Counted from the stretch's first letter, positions 8,042 through 17,793 are shown. The stretch: DNA of 55,955 nt from Halanaerobium saccharolyticum (GCF_003053565.1 NZ_QAXS01000020.1:1-55955), one strand, 5' to 3'. The notes: generated by a model not told the origin, from the letters alone. A program made the numbers and translations.

Positions 8042-9225
8042 TGTTAAAGCAGTACTTTGCAGACTTACATATTCATATTGGCGGGGGCAGTGACGGCAGT
8101 CCTGTCAAAATAACTGCTTCCCGAAAGCTCAACTTTCCCAATATTTTAAAAGAAGCTGCTTTTAAAAAAGGGCTTGATATTATTGGGATTATCGACTGTG
8201 CTTCACCAGTGGTTTTAAAAGATATCGATAGAATGCTGGCTGCCGGTGAGATGAGAGAGCTGCCTGAAGGAGGAATACTCTATTCAGACCAGCTGCTGGT
8301 TTTACCAGGGGCAGAAATTGAAAGTAGAGAAAAAAATGGTGGTCAGGTTCATTACCTTGCTTTTTTTCCCAGAATAAAACAGATTAAGAATTTCAGCACC
8401 ACAATGGATAATTATATCACTAATATAACTTTAAGCTCTCAGGCTGCCAGTCTAACAGGAGATGAGCTTTTAAAAATTGTCGATTATCATGGAGGAATCC
8501 TAATTCCCGCTCATATCTTTACACCCCATAAAAGTTTTTACGGCAGAGCTTTTAGTAATTACAGCCAGGTTTTTTCAGATGAAGAGTGGGACAAAATTCC
8601 TGCTATTGAGCTCGGGCTCAGTGCAGATACTGTGATGGCAGATTTAATGCCAGAATTAGCTGCCAAAACTTTTTTAAGTAACTCTGATGCTCATTCACTT
8701 CCCAAAATAGCCAGAGAATATAATATTATGGAACTGGAAGCTCTAAATTTTAAATCAGTACTGAAAGCTTTGAGGCGGGAATCCGGTCATCGAATTAGCA
8801 AAAATTACGGTTTAAATCCTGAACTCGGAAAATATCACCGCAGTCACTGTGAGGAATGTGACAAAATTTTCAGTGGTTCTAAAGCTGTACTAAAGTGTCC
8901 TGACTGTGGTTCTGATAAAGTTGTAGTTGGGGTAAAAGATAGAATTTTAGAAATTGCAGATAACTTAAGCCCCCAGCATCCTGACCACAGGCCGGAATAT
9001 ACCTATCAGGTTCCACTGCTTGATATTCCGGGGATTGGTAAAAAGACTGCCGCTAAGCTTTTTGAAAACTGCGGTACAGAAATGGATGTTATTCACAATC
9101 TAGCTCAGGCTGAGCTGAAAGAGTGTATGAGTTCTCGAGTTTTTAAAAAGATTAAAAAAGCCCGTGAACATGATTTTAGTTTCCAATCAGGTGGTGGCGG
9201 AACTTACGGCAAAGTTTTATTTTAA
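8041..9225 (+). CDS. Endonuclease Q-like PHP-domain protein
   Basis: A 394-residue protein of the PHP metal-dependent phosphoesterase superfamily, with the architecture of endonuclease Q. EndoQ nicks DNA 5' to deaminated bases (uracil, hypoxanthine, xanthine) and abasic sites in some archaea and a few bacteria. The PHP motifs are ADLHIHIGGGSDG (residues 8-20), PAHIFTP and SNSDAHSLP. A zinc ribbon CEEC...CPDC lies at about residues 277-300, followed by a helix-hairpin-helix-like segment LDIPGIGKKTAAKLFEN near residue 330. It is coupled to the Nudix gene upstream. The family is also annotated as an uncharacterised UvrD-associated PHP protein; the enzymatic specificity is inferred from the family only. 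Confidence 0.75.
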   Translation: MLKQYFADLHIHIGGGSDGSPVKITASRKLNFPNILKEAAFKKGLDIIGIIDCASPVVLKDIDRMLAAGEMRELPEGGILYSDQLLVLPGAEIESREKNGGQVHYLAFFPRIKQIKNFSTTMDNYITNITLSSQAASLTGDELLKIVDYHGGILIPAHIFTPHKSFYGRAFSNYSQVFSDEEWDKIPAIELGLSADTVMADLMPELAAKTFLSNSDAHSLPKIAREYNIMELEALNFKSVLKALRRESGHRISKNYGLNPELGKYHRSHCEECDKIFSGSKAVLKCPDCGSDKVVVGVKDRILEIADNLSPQHPDHRPEYTYQVPLLDIPGIGKKTAAKLFENCGTEMDVIHNLAQAELKECMSSRVFKKIKKAREHDFSFQSGGGGTYGKVLF

Positions 9226-9278
9226 TTTTTAAAGATCTTTTCTTCAATTTTAAAATAAAAAAGAAAGAAGGTTAAATT

Positions 9279-10382
9279 ATGGCAGATATGAAATTAAAAA
9301 AATATGCTGAATTACTTGTTAACTATTCACTTGAGATAAAAAAAGGAGATCAGGTTTTAATCCAGGGCGAAGATGTCAGTCAGGATTTGATCAAAGAAGT
9401 TTATATAGAAACTTTAAAAAATGGAGGCCACCCGCTGGTAATCACTAAATTTGCCGAGCAGGAAGAACTTTTTTATAAACATGCCTCCGAGGAACAGCTT
9501 GATTACAGTGCACCATTTACCAAATATTTAATGGAAAATGTCGATGCTTCTTTAAGAATTCTCGGCCACAACAACACAAAAAATTTAGCCGGTGTTGACC
9601 CAGAAAAAATAAAAAAACATTCAATTGCCAGAAAAGAAATAAGCGAAATTGTAATGAATCGGGCTGCAGAAGGTTCATTAAACTGGAATATCTGTCAGTA
9701 CCCAACTCACGCTGATGCTCAGGAAGCAGGAATGTCTTTAGCCGATTACAGAGAGTTTGTCTACAGAGCCTGTCACCTTAATAAAAAGGATCCGGTTGCA
9801 TACTGGACTGAATTTGGCAGGGAACTGGAAAGAATCGCTAAGATTTTAAATCAAAAAAATGAGCTGCATTTCATCTCCAAAGATACAGATTTAAAGTGTA
9901 AGGTTGGCGGCAGAACCTGGGTTGCAGATAAGGGTAAGGAAAATTATCCAGGTGGTGAAGTTTTTACAGGACCGATTGAGGACAGTGTTGAGGGTAGGAT
10001 TAGATTTTCTTTCCCCGGGATATACAGCGGCAAGGAAATTGAAGATATCCGACTGGAATTTAAAAATGGAAAGGTGATCAACGCCTCAGCTGCTAAGGGT
10101 GAAGAATTACTGCATTCACTGCTGGATACAGACGAAGGTTCCCGCTATGTAGGAGAGGTAGCAGTAGGCTGTAATGAAGGAATTACCCAATTTACAAGAA
10201 ACATGTTGTTTGATGAGAAAATTGGAGGTACAATTCATCTAGCACTGGGCCGCAGTTATCCAGAAACAGGCGGCGAGAATATTTCTACTATCCACTGGGA
10301 TATGCTCTGTGATATGAAAGACGGTGGAGAAATTTATGCTGATGGTGAATTGATCTATCGTGATGGTAAATTTATAATTTAG
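9279..10382 (+). CDS. M29 family metallo-aminopeptidase
   Basis: Peptidase of the M29 (AmpS/PepS/thermophilic aminopeptidase T) family that removes N-terminal residues from peptides in the cytoplasm. The N-terminus KYAELLVNYSLEIKKGDQVL is typical. The metal site is visible in GGEVFTGPIEDSVEG, GCNEGITQFT, LALGRSYPETGG and STIHWDMLCDMK, providing the conserved Glu, His and Asp ligands. Length 367 is slightly below the usual 370-410. AAGAAAGAAGG lies upstream of ATG 9279. It stands apart from its neighbours by 53 nt upstream and 121 nt downstream and may be a single transcription unit. Confidence 0.88.
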   Translation: MADMKLKKYAELLVNYSLEIKKGDQVLIQGEDVSQDLIKEVYIETLKNGGHPLVITKFAEQEELFYKHASEEQLDYSAPFTKYLMENVDASLRILGHNNTKNLAGVDPEKIKKHSIARKEISEIVMNRAAEGSLNWNICQYPTHADAQEAGMSLADYREFVYRACHLNKKDPVAYWTEFGRELERIAKILNQKNELHFISKDTDLKCKVGGRTWVADKGKENYPGGEVFTGPIEDSVEGRIRFSFPGIYSGKEIEDIRLEFKNGKVINASAAKGEELLHSLLDTDEGSRYVGEVAVGCNEGITQFTRNMLFDEKIGGTIHLALGRSYPETGGENISTIHWDMLCDMKDGGEIYADGELIYRDGKFII

Positions 10383-10503
10383 TTTTTTTTTGAATAATTA
10401 TTTCTAAACAGAGAAAAATTCAAACTAAATCAACTTTTAACTAAAATTTTTTCCATTGATTTTTAGAGAAAAATAAAAAATTACTAATTTGGAGGTTTTA
10501 ATT

Positions 10504-11316
10504 ATGCTTGAAGATATTAAAAATAATGCCGAAATTATTGCTGACGAGCTTGATTACAGGCCCGAAATTGGACTTATTTTGGGTTCAGGGCTTGGTGTAA
10601 TGGCTGAGGAAATTGAAAATCCTGTTTATATAGATTATGGTGAGCTCAATAACTTTCCTATTTCCACAGTTGAGGGTCATGCTGGTCGCTTTGTGATTGG
10701 CGAGCTGGAAGGAAAAAAAGTTATTGCCATGCAGGGAAGAACCCATTACTACGAGGGTTATTCAATGCAGGAACTGGTTATGCCGGTTAGAATAATGAAA
10801 GAAGTTGGAATTGAAAAATTGATTCTGACTAATGCCGCTGGTGGAGTTAATGAAGAATTTTCTGCCGGGGAATTTATGATTATTTCTGATCACATCAACT
10901 TAATGGGAGATAACCCGTTAATTGGTGAAAATTTTGCTGACTTTGGTCCTCGTTTTCCCGATATGTCTGAGGCCTATAACAAAGAACTAATTGAAGTAGC
11001 AGAAAATGTTGCTAGAGAAAACGGTATTTTGACCAGAAAAGGTGTTTATGCTGCTGAATCAGGTCCCAGTTATGAAACACCGGCTGAAATTAAATTTTTA
11101 AGAACAATTGGCGCTGATGCTGTTGGAATGTCTACAGTTCCAGAAGTAATTGCAGCCAACCATATGGGGCTTGGAATTGTTGGAGTATCCTGTATAACAA
11201 ACATGGCTGCAGGAGTTTTAAATCAACCTTTAGATCATAAAGAGGTTGTAGAGATTGCCGAAAAAGTAAGACCTGATTTTATTAAACTGATGAGAGGTAT
11301 TATTAAAAATATCTAG
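10504..11316 (+). CDS. punA: Purine-nucleoside phosphorylase
   Basis: Cleaves purine (deoxy)nucleosides with phosphate to the free base and (deoxy)ribose 1-phosphate. The trimeric PNP family motifs are GSGLGVMAEEIENP near residue 28, VEGHAGRFVIG, GRTHYYEGYS, TNAAGGVNEEF, GVYAAESGPSYETPAE and GMSTVPEVI. ATG 10504 is chosen because GGAGG (10491-10495) precedes it; a TTG at 10489 in frame would overlap that site. Length 270 is normal. pdp follows after 15 nt, forming a salvage operon. Confidence 0.95.
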   Translation: MLEDIKNNAEIIADELDYRPEIGLILGSGLGVMAEEIENPVYIDYGELNNFPISTVEGHAGRFVIGELEGKKVIAMQGRTHYYEGYSMQELVMPVRIMKEVGIEKLILTNAAGGVNEEFSAGEFMIISDHINLMGDNPLIGENFADFGPRFPDMSEAYNKELIEVAENVARENGILTRKGVYAAESGPSYETPAEIKFLRTIGADAVGMSTVPEVIAANHMGLGIVGVSCITNMAAGVLNQPLDHKEVVEIAEKVRPDFIKLMRGIIKNI

Positions 11317-11331
11317 CAGGAGGGTTTAGAA

Positions 11332-12636
11332 ATGCGTGCATATGATATAATATATAAAAAAAGAGAAGGTCAAAAACTTAATAAAGAAGAGTTAGAATTT
11401 CTAATTAACGGTTATGTTGAGGGAAATATACCTGATTATCAGATGTCAGCCTGGGCAATGGCAGTTTATTTTCAGGGGATGGATGCTGAAGAAACTGCTG
11501 ATTTAACCATGCTGATGGCAGAGTCAGGTGATATGATAGATTTAAGTCCGATTGAGGGGATTAAGGTTGATAAACACAGCACCGGTGGAGTTGGAGATAC
11601 AACTACTCTTATTTTAGCTCCCTTAGTTGCTTCAGCCGGAATACCAGTTGCTAAAATGTCAGGCCGCGGTTTGGGCCATACTGGAGGTACAATTGATAAA
11701 TTAGAATCAATTCCTGATTTTAATACTTCTTTAAGCAGAGATAAATTTTTCGATAATGTAAATCAGCATGGAGTAGCAGTTGTCGGTCAGACAGGAAATT
11801 TAACCCCGGCTGATAAAAAGCTTTATGCCTTAAGGGATGTTACAGCTACAGTGGAGTCAATTCCTCTGATTGCCAGCAGTATTATGAGTAAAAAACTGGC
11901 TGGAGGAGCGGACGCAATTGTACTTGATGTTAAAACCGGTAATGGTGCTTTTATGAAAGACTTTGCCAGTGCTAAAAAGCTTGCAGAAGCAATGGTTGCT
12001 ATCGGTAAAGAAGTTGGCAGAGATACAGCAGCTTATATAACTGATATGAATCAGCCCTTAGGTAATGCAGTGGGGAATGCATTAGAAGTTAAAGAGGCTA
12101 TTAAAACCCTTAGAGGTGAAGGACCGGAAGATCTAACAGAACTCTGTATTGAACTTGGTTCTGGAATGCTGCAGCTGGCAGGTAAGGTTGAAAATGCAGC
12201 AGAGGGCAAAAAGATTTTAAGAGAGAACTTAAAAAATGGTAAGGCTTTAGCTAAATTTGCTGAGATGATAACTGCTCAGGGCGGTAATGCAGAAGTTGTT
12301 GAAGATTTGTCACTGCTGCCAACTGCTGCTGGAGTTTTTGAAGTAAAAGCAGAACAGTCAGGTTATATTTCGGAAATTAAAGCTTTAGATGTCGGCCTGG
12401 CAGCAATGATTTTAGGTGCTGGTCGTGAAAATAAAGAATCCGAAATTGATCTTGCTGTTGGTTTAGAGCTAAATAAAAAAACCGGAGATCAAGTCAGTCA
12501 GGGTGACACTTTAGCAGTTTTACATTATAATGATGATAAAAATCTTGAAGAAGCAGAGCAAAAACTACTTAAAGCGTTTACGATTACTGATGCAGAGAAA
12601 GCAAAAAACAAGTTAATCTATGAGATAATTAAATAA
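11332..12636 (+). CDS. pdp: Pyrimidine-nucleoside phosphorylase
   Basis: Phosphorolysis of thymidine/uridine/deoxyuridine to base and (deoxy)ribose 1-phosphate. The 434-residue protein has the signature [17 protein letters not shown] and the phosphate-binding [12 protein letters not shown] at about residues 80-91. The C-terminal beta-rich domain ([16 protein letters not shown]) is intact. GCAGGAGG precedes ATG 11332. It is adjacent to punA and a nicotinate phosphoribosyltransferase homologue, which groups base and nucleoside recovery. Bacterial names differ (pdp for broad specificity, deoA for thymidine-specific); the broad type is usual in Firmicutes. Confidence 0.95.
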   Translation: MRAYDIIYKKREGQKLNKEELEFLINGYVEGNIPDYQMSAWAMAVYFQGMDAEETADLTMLMAESGDMIDLSPIEGIKVDKHSTGGVGDTTTLILAPLVASAGIPVAKMSGRGLGHTGGTIDKLESIPDFNTSLSRDKFFDNVNQHGVAVVGQTGNLTPADKKLYALRDVTATVESIPLIASSIMSKKLAGGADAIVLDVKTGNGAFMKDFASAKKLAEAMVAIGKEVGRDTAAYITDMNQPLGNAVGNALEVKEAIKTLRGEGPEDLTELCIELGSGMLQLAGKVENAAEGKKILRENLKNGKALAKFAEMITAQGGNAEVVEDLSLLPTAAGVFEVKAEQSGYISEIKALDVGLAAMILGAGRENKESEIDLAVGLELNKKTGDQVSQGDTLAVLHYNDDKNLEEAEQKLLKAFTITDAEKAKNKLIYEIIK

Positions 12637-12658
12637 GTGAATTTTTAGAGGTGAGTTT

Positions 12659-13987
12659 ATGACTATTTTTAATGGTGAGCGTCTGGAAACTGAACTCTTC
12701 CAGTTAGATAGAGAAAGAATGGCTGATGGCTGGTATTCAGATGTTTATTTTCGTAATATTGCAGGTATTTTAACTGCTATCTCTGAGGAAGGCTATCAGT
12801 TTCAGGGACAGGATATTGGAAATATTGAAGTGGAAATGCAGATTTTTCCCAGACGTCAGCCATTTTGTATTCTTGGTGGGATAGATGAAGCACTTTCAAT
12901 TTTAAAAACTGCTACAGGCTATAAAGATGAAGACGGAAACTTTATCAACACCTCATCTAATTTAGAGGTAGAGGCCTGTCATGATGGGGAAAAGGCATAT
13001 TATAAAGGTAATCCTCATAATGTTGATCCGGTAATAAAAATTAGGGGTAGGTATCGTGATTTTTCAATTTTAGAAACTCCAATGCTTGGCTCACTAACAG
13101 AAGCCTCAAGAATTGCTACCAATGTCTATGAGGTGATGGTTGCCGCTCGGGGAAAAGATATTCTTTTCTTCCCGGCTCGTTTTACCCATTATAAATCACA
13201 GGCGATGCACGGTTATGCTTATTCTTTAGGGGTTAATGCCTATAATAATGAATATGGAACTAACACTCAGCGCTATATTTCGACTGATGAGCAGGGAGCC
13301 TGGTGGGGAGGAAAAGGTGGTGGAACTATCAGCCATTCTTATGTAGCTTCATTTTTGGGTGAGACTGCCGAAGCAATGCTGCAGTTCTGTCGTTTAATGC
13401 CGCTTGATGTGAACCGGATTGCTCTGGTTGATTTTGATAATGACTGTGTTAATACAAGTTTAGAAGTTTTAAAGGCGATGTTCGATAAATATCTTGAATT
13501 ATTAAAAGCCGGACAGGAAGAGGAAGCAAAAAAATATAAATTATTTGGGGTAAGACCTGATAATTCCTCTGATTTAAGAGACAAAAGTGTTGAGCCACTC
13601 GGCAAAAAAGAACTTGATAATGGTGTTAATTCCAGACTTATTTTCAACCTGCGCAACGCCCTGGATAATGCCTACCAGGAGTGGGATTTAAGACCTGAAG
13701 ATCTGGAAATAGCTAAAAATTACTGTCAGGATGTAAAAATTATTGCAACTGGTGGTTTTAACCCGGCAAAAATTGATCGTTTTGAATCATCACAGGTACC
13801 GGTGGATATTTATGGAGTCGGTAGCTGGCTCTTATCCAACTGCTCCTGTGAGGGAACCAAAAATGATTTTACAGCAGATGTTGTTAAGGTCAAATATGAT
13901 GGGGAATGGATTGACCTGGCAAAAGTTGGCCGTTCAGCTGCGGAAAATCCAAAACTGGAGAAAATTGACCTCAGTAAAATTGGATAG
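12659..13987 (+). CDS. Nicotinate phosphoribosyltransferase family protein
   Basis: A 442-residue member of the nicotinate/quinolinate phosphoribosyltransferase superfamily, predicted to make nicotinate mononucleotide from nicotinate and PRPP in NAD salvage. The visible features are the N-terminal substrate region (DGWYSDVYFRNI), the R/H-rich FPARFTHYKSQAMHGYAYSLG stretch shortened to its core FPARFTHYKSQ, a glycine-rich GGKGGGTISHSYVASFLGE segment, and a barrel strand ATGGFNPAKI. AGAGGTGAG precedes ATG 12659. It lies 22 nt after pdp and ends at a terminator, so it closes the salvage operon. The exact substrate was not established from sequence. Confidence 0.8.
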   Translation: MTIFNGERLETELFQLDRERMADGWYSDVYFRNIAGILTAISEEGYQFQGQDIGNIEVEMQIFPRRQPFCILGGIDEALSILKTATGYKDEDGNFINTSSNLEVEACHDGEKAYYKGNPHNVDPVIKIRGRYRDFSILETPMLGSLTEASRIATNVYEVMVAARGKDILFFPARFTHYKSQAMHGYAYSLGVNAYNNEYGTNTQRYISTDEQGAWWGGKGGGTISHSYVASFLGETAEAMLQFCRLMPLDVNRIALVDFDNDCVNTSLEVLKAMFDKYLELLKAGQEEEAKKYKLFGVRPDNSSDLRDKSVEPLGKKELDNGVNSRLIFNLRNALDNAYQEWDLRPEDLEIAKNYCQDVKIIATGGFNPAKIDRFESSQVPVDIYGVGSWLLSNCSCEGTKNDFTADVVKVKYDGEWIDLAKVGRSAAENPKLEKIDLSKIG

Positions 13988-14010
13988 AAATAAAATTTTG
14001 ATTATAATTC

Positions 14011-14037
14011 AGGCTGTCTCTATTGAGGCAGTCTTTT
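14011..14037 (+). terminator. Intrinsic terminator closing the salvage operon
   Basis: A 10-bp stem AGGCTGTCTC (14011-14020) / GAGGCAGTCT (14025-14034), including G-U pairs, with a TATT loop is followed by TTTT. It lies 24 nt after the phosphoribosyltransferase stop and just before the next gene. Confidence 0.7.
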
Positions 14038-14053
14038 AAAGTGGTGAATAATA

Positions 14054-15685
14054 ATGAAAAAGAAAAATGAATTATTAGATAAACTTCTTAATTCAATGGC
14101 AGAAGAATATTATACTTTTAATGGTCAGATCATCAAAGTTAATAATTTAAAAGAAGTTGATTTCAAAAAAATAGCTTTAAAAGTTGATCAGGAAGATCAA
14201 AGATATTATGTCGAAAACAATTATCTGATTGATGAAGATAATGTTTATTTTAATAAAGAAAGTGTTAACCTGTTAAAATATAAAATTCAGTTTTTAGGCA
14301 AATTAAAAGCAGGAGAGCATAAGGTTAGCTATCATAAAAATTATAAGTATCAGAGTTTAAGTATTGATCTGGACAAGGGTCTTGATTTATTAAAAAAATA
14401 TCAGAAGAACAATCATAATCAGGCATCTTTCCTCCACTATAAATCAGATTTAATAAAGCAACTGCCTGAAGAGAGACGAGAACTGCTCTTAAAACTTGCT
14501 GCAGAAGCTGCTGAGCTGGGATATAACCTCTATCTGGTTGGAGGCCAGGTTAGAGATTTATTGATCGATCTGCCGTTAAATAAAGATCTTGATATCTTAC
14601 TTGATGGTGATTTAGAAGACTTTTTTGCTCATTTAGAAGCTAAATTTGGTTATGACTATGATTACAACAACAAGTTTTCCACCGGCTTTTTACACAATGA
14701 ATACGGCTACTCAATTGATATAGCAAGCTGCCGGGAAGAAAAGTATCATTTCCCTGGTTCCCTGCCGCTGGTAGAAAAAGCTGATCTTTTTTCTGATTTG
14801 TTTCGCCGTGATTTTACAATTAACACCCTGGTAATTGATCTGCATCCAGATAGAAAAGGTTTTTTATATGATTTTTTTGGTGGTCTTACTGATTTAAAAA
14901 ATGGGATCCTCAGGGTGCTTCACAATTACAGCTTTCGGGATGATCCTTTAAGAATTCTAAGGGGAATTCGCTTTCAGACTTTAAAAGATTTTAAATTAAG
15001 TGCTGAAACTGTAGAATTAAGCAGGCGTTCTTTAAAAAATTATGATTATCATAAACTGGCCTTAGAAAGAATTTTTACAGAACTTGCCTACCTTTTTGAC
15101 GCCAGAAAAGATATTTCGCAGTTTTCATCTATTCTCTTAAATCAAATTCCAGTTTTAAATTTGATTAGAGATAATTACCAGTTTAACAGCAGTATAGATG
15201 CTGATTTTCTGAAGGGAGAAAAATTGCTTGCTTTAAGCAGAGAAAAAGGGCTGGAAGTTAATCATTTCCTTGTCAGATTAATGATTTTGTTTTATAATAA
15301 TAAAGAAAGCGTAATAAAATCCTGGCCGCTTTCGATTCCGGAAAAGAAAACTTTTATTCATAAAAACTGGGAAGAGCTTAATGCTTCAGTTTTTGACCTT
15401 AAAGATCCGGCTTTGAGATTTAGGGAACTGGAGTCCTATCAGGCAGAAGAACTAATTATGTATACGGTTCAGAATTATAAGCAGGAATATGTAGAAGAAG
15501 TTTTTAATCACCTGCAGCTCAGAAATGAGGTAGAAATACCTATTTCCGGTCACGATCTGCTGGAGATGGGAGTGGAGCAGGGACCGGAAATCAGAGAATA
15601 TTTACTTGAAGTCCGGGATCAGATACTGCGCAGACAGCTCAGTACTCGCGCTGAGGCTTTAGAATATCTAAAAGAAATTATTTAA
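14054..15685 (+). CDS. CCA tRNA nucleotidyltransferase / poly(A) polymerase family protein with N-terminal extension
   Basis: Class II nucleotidyltransferase of the tRNA CCA-adding/poly(A) polymerase family. The core begins only near residue 155, with LYLVGGQVRDLL and the catalytic carboxylates in NKDLDILLDGD. Further motifs are LFRRDFTINTLVI and FRDDPLRILRGIRF, the usual nucleotide-binding arginines. The C-terminal third is helical. Total length 543 exceeds the usual 400-450 because of about 150 residues at the N-terminus that resemble nothing I recognise (lysine- and tyrosine-rich, predicted mixed alpha/beta). Start ATG 14054 has GTGGTGA upstream. Full CCA addition versus A-adding or CC-adding activity cannot be told from sequence. 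Confidence 0.85.
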   Translation: MKKKNELLDKLLNSMAEEYYTFNGQIIKVNNLKEVDFKKIALKVDQEDQRYYVENNYLIDEDNVYFNKESVNLLKYKIQFLGKLKAGEHKVSYHKNYKYQSLSIDLDKGLDLLKKYQKNNHNQASFLHYKSDLIKQLPEERRELLLKLAAEAAELGYNLYLVGGQVRDLLIDLPLNKDLDILLDGDLEDFFAHLEAKFGYDYDYNNKFSTGFLHNEYGYSIDIASCREEKYHFPGSLPLVEKADLFSDLFRRDFTINTLVIDLHPDRKGFLYDFFGGLTDLKNGILRVLHNYSFRDDPLRILRGIRFQTLKDFKLSAETVELSRRSLKNYDYHKLALERIFTELAYLFDARKDISQFSSILLNQIPVLNLIRDNYQFNSSIDADFLKGEKLLALSREKGLEVNHFLVRLMILFYNNKESVIKSWPLSIPEKKTFIHKNWEELNASVFDLKDPALRFRELESYQAEELIMYTVQNYKQEYVEEVFNHLQLRNEVEIPISGHDLLEMGVEQGPEIREYLLEVRDQILRRQLSTRAEALEYLKEII

Positions 15686-15714
15686 TTTAAATAGATTTAT
15701 TGAGAGGTGAAATA

Positions 15715-16356
15715 ATGAGTACAGTTTATGAACTACTATTATTAATACCCGTGCTTTTACTTTCTTTATCTTTACATGAGTTTATGCACGGCTATGTTTC
15801 CTATAAACTGGGAGATCCAACTCCCAAAGCACAGGGGAGACTGACTTTAAACCCGCTGGCCCACCTGGATCCGATTGGCAGCCTGGTTTTAGTTTTAACC
15901 AGACGTTTTGGCTGGGCTAAGCCGGTACCGATTAATCCGAATTATTATAAAAAGCCGAGACAGGGAATGATGCTCGTCAGTCTGGCCGGCCCGGGATCTA
16001 ATTTTTTTCTGGCCGCCGTATTTGCTTTAATTGCAAGAGTTATTGTTTATTTTAGTTCGGCAAGTTTATATCAGCTGCAGATGGCCGGTTATGGCAACCT
16101 TGTTCAGACATTTTTTGTCTTTTTTCAGCTGGCAGTGATTATAAATTTAAGTCTGGGCTTTTTCAATCTTTTGCCGGTGCCACCACTTGATGGTTCCAAA
16201 ATTTTAATGGGAATTTTACCACCTAAATTTGATAAGTATATCCGCAAACTGGAAGGACCTTATGGAATGATTTTATTACTACTCTTAGCTTATACAGGTG
16301 TTCTCTGGAGTATTATCGGTCCACTGGTTAATACCATTTACGGAATATTACTTTAA
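15715..16356 (+). CDS. Site-2 protease family membrane metalloprotease (M50B)
   Basis: A small multi-pass membrane zinc metalloprotease of 213 residues that would cleave within or near the membrane. The metal motif HEFMH lies at residues 21-25 in the first transmembrane helix, and the third ligand is in NLLPVPPLDGSKIL. Four or five hydrophobic segments are evident. ATG 15715 is chosen because GAGAGGTGA (15702-15710) precedes it. This minimal form lacks the PDZ domain that rseP at 54.7 kb carries. It sits just upstream of scpA, a frequent arrangement in Firmicutes. The substrate is unknown. Confidence 0.9.
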   Translation: MSTVYELLLLIPVLLLSLSLHEFMHGYVSYKLGDPTPKAQGRLTLNPLAHLDPIGSLVLVLTRRFGWAKPVPINPNYYKKPRQGMMLVSLAGPGSNFFLAAVFALIARVIVYFSSASLYQLQMAGYGNLVQTFFVFFQLAVIINLSLGFFNLLPVPPLDGSKILMGILPPKFDKYIRKLEGPYGMILLLLLAYTGVLWSIIGPLVNTIYGILL

Positions 16357-16373
16357 GCGAAAGAGGTTAAGTT

Positions 16374-17102
16374 ATGGATTATAAATTAGTGCTCGATGAC
16401 TTTGAAGGTCCACTGGAACTTTTATATCAGCTGGTCAAAAAGAATGAAATTAATATCAGTGAGGTCTCACTTGCCAAAATTACTGATCAGTATCTTGATT
16501 ATTTAGATCAGATGCGGGAATTTGACATTGATCTGGCAAGTGAGTTTTTGATTATAGCTGCCGAGCTGATCGAAATTAAAATTAAGGCTCTGCTGCCTCA
16601 GGAAGAAGATGAAGAGGAAGAAGAAAGTGAGCATGAGCTAATAACTCGCCTAAGAGAATATGAATTATTTAAAAATATTGCTCAGATGCTTAAAGAATGG
16701 GAAGAAGAGGCCGGCAATCGCTATCAGGCTCAGGTTGATATTGAAGAATTAATGCCGGAAATGCTGCAGGTTGATCTGGAAATTTCCTCAGCTGAGCTCT
16801 ATGAGCTTGTTGTTAAGGCTTTAACAGCCGAAAAAGAGGAAGAAACAGAGGTCTTAAGAAATCCCAAACTTGAATATCTTAAAGAAGAGAAATTTAATAT
16901 CCGCAATAAAATTAGAGATATTTTAAAAGATATAAGAAAGGTCAATCAGGAGATTTCTTTTTATCAGTTAATCAGAGAAGAGAACAACCAGCTGGAAATT
17001 GTGGTTAGTCTGCTTGCTTTACTTGAGCTGATGAAGAGAAAGAGAATTAAGGTGGTTCAGGATAATAATTTTTCTGATATCCGAATCAGTATGGAAAGGT
17101 GA
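16374..17102 (+). CDS. scpA: Segregation and condensation protein A (kleisin)
   Basis: Kleisin subunit of the Smc-ScpAB condensin, which bridges the Smc heads and organises the chromosome. The 242-residue protein has the N-terminal FEGPLELLYQLVKKNEINI motif that contacts the Smc neck. An acidic, flexible linker rich in E follows at about residues 80-95, and the C-terminal winged helix ends in LLELMKRKRIKVVQDNNFSDI. It precedes scpB with a 4-nt separation from its stop, and smc lies at 19.0 kb. The start has AAGAGGTTAAG upstream. Confidence 0.95.
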   Translation: MDYKLVLDDFEGPLELLYQLVKKNEINISEVSLAKITDQYLDYLDQMREFDIDLASEFLIIAAELIEIKIKALLPQEEDEEEEESEHELITRLREYELFKNIAQMLKEWEEEAGNRYQAQVDIEELMPEMLQVDLEISSAELYELVVKALTAEKEEETEVLRNPKLEYLKEEKFNIRNKIRDILKDIRKVNQEISFYQLIREENNQLEIVVSLLALLELMKRKRIKVVQDNNFSDIRISMER

Positions 17103-17106
17103 TTTG

Positions 17107-17793
17107 ATGAGCGAAGATAATATAAGTTATCTCAGTCAAAAGAGAAGAGAAAAGGAACAAAAAATTCTGGAGAATCTTGGTTTTGAAGATTTAAAGCCAA
17201 AGGAAATCGCTCTGGTGGAGGCCCTTATTTTTAGTAGCAAAAAAAAGCTTCCCCGGGAGGTAATTAAGGAGATAACTTCATTTTCAGAAGAAAAATTAGA
17301 AAGAATTATTATCTATTTAGAGCAGAAATATCAGGGAGTAGAATTTGGAATTCAGCTCAAAGAATATAATGATAGTTATTTATTTCAGACTAAAAAGGAA
17401 TTCGCCCGTGAGATAGAGCAGTTATTTGATATCACAAAGGTTTCTTCTCTTTCTACTGCTTCTATGGAAACACTGGCAATAATTGCCTACAGACAGCCGG
17501 TGACCCGCTCAGAAATTGAGGAAATTAGGGGAGTTAGTGTGGAAAGAACTCTGACTACTTTAAGTAAATATGAGTTAATAGAAGAAGTTGGCAGAAAAGA
17601 AACTATTGGTAATCCAATTATTTATGGAACAACAGATCAGTTTTTAGAGTATCTGGATATTGAAGATTTAGCTGAACTGCCCGAAATTGAGAGGGTGGAA
17701 AAATTATTTGCAGAAGAAATAGAAGAGGCGGCCGAAAAGGCAGCTGCTGAGGAAAAAGAATTAGATGAAGAAGAAACTGACCAGAAGGAATAA
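17107..17793 (+). CDS. scpB: Segregation and condensation protein B
   Basis: Binds ScpA as a dimer and regulates condensin. Tandem winged-helix domains cover about residues 30-190, with the typical SMETLAIIAYRQPVTRSEIEEIRGV segment (core LAIIAYRQPVTRSEIE). The C-terminal about 45 residues are an acidic low-complexity tail rich in E and A. ATG 17107 is preferred over TTG 17104 because of the AAAGGTGA spacing. Length 228 is slightly long because of the tail. Functions with scpA immediately upstream. Confidence 0.95.
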   Translation: MSEDNISYLSQKRREKEQKILENLGFEDLKPKEIALVEALIFSSKKKLPREVIKEITSFSEEKLERIIIYLEQKYQGVEFGIQLKEYNDSYLFQTKKEFAREIEQLFDITKVSSLSTASMETLAIIAYRQPVTRSEIEEIRGVSVERTLTTLSKYELIEEVGRKETIGNPIIYGTTDQFLEYLDIEDLAELPEIERVEKLFAEEIEEAAEKAAAEEKELDEEETDQKE

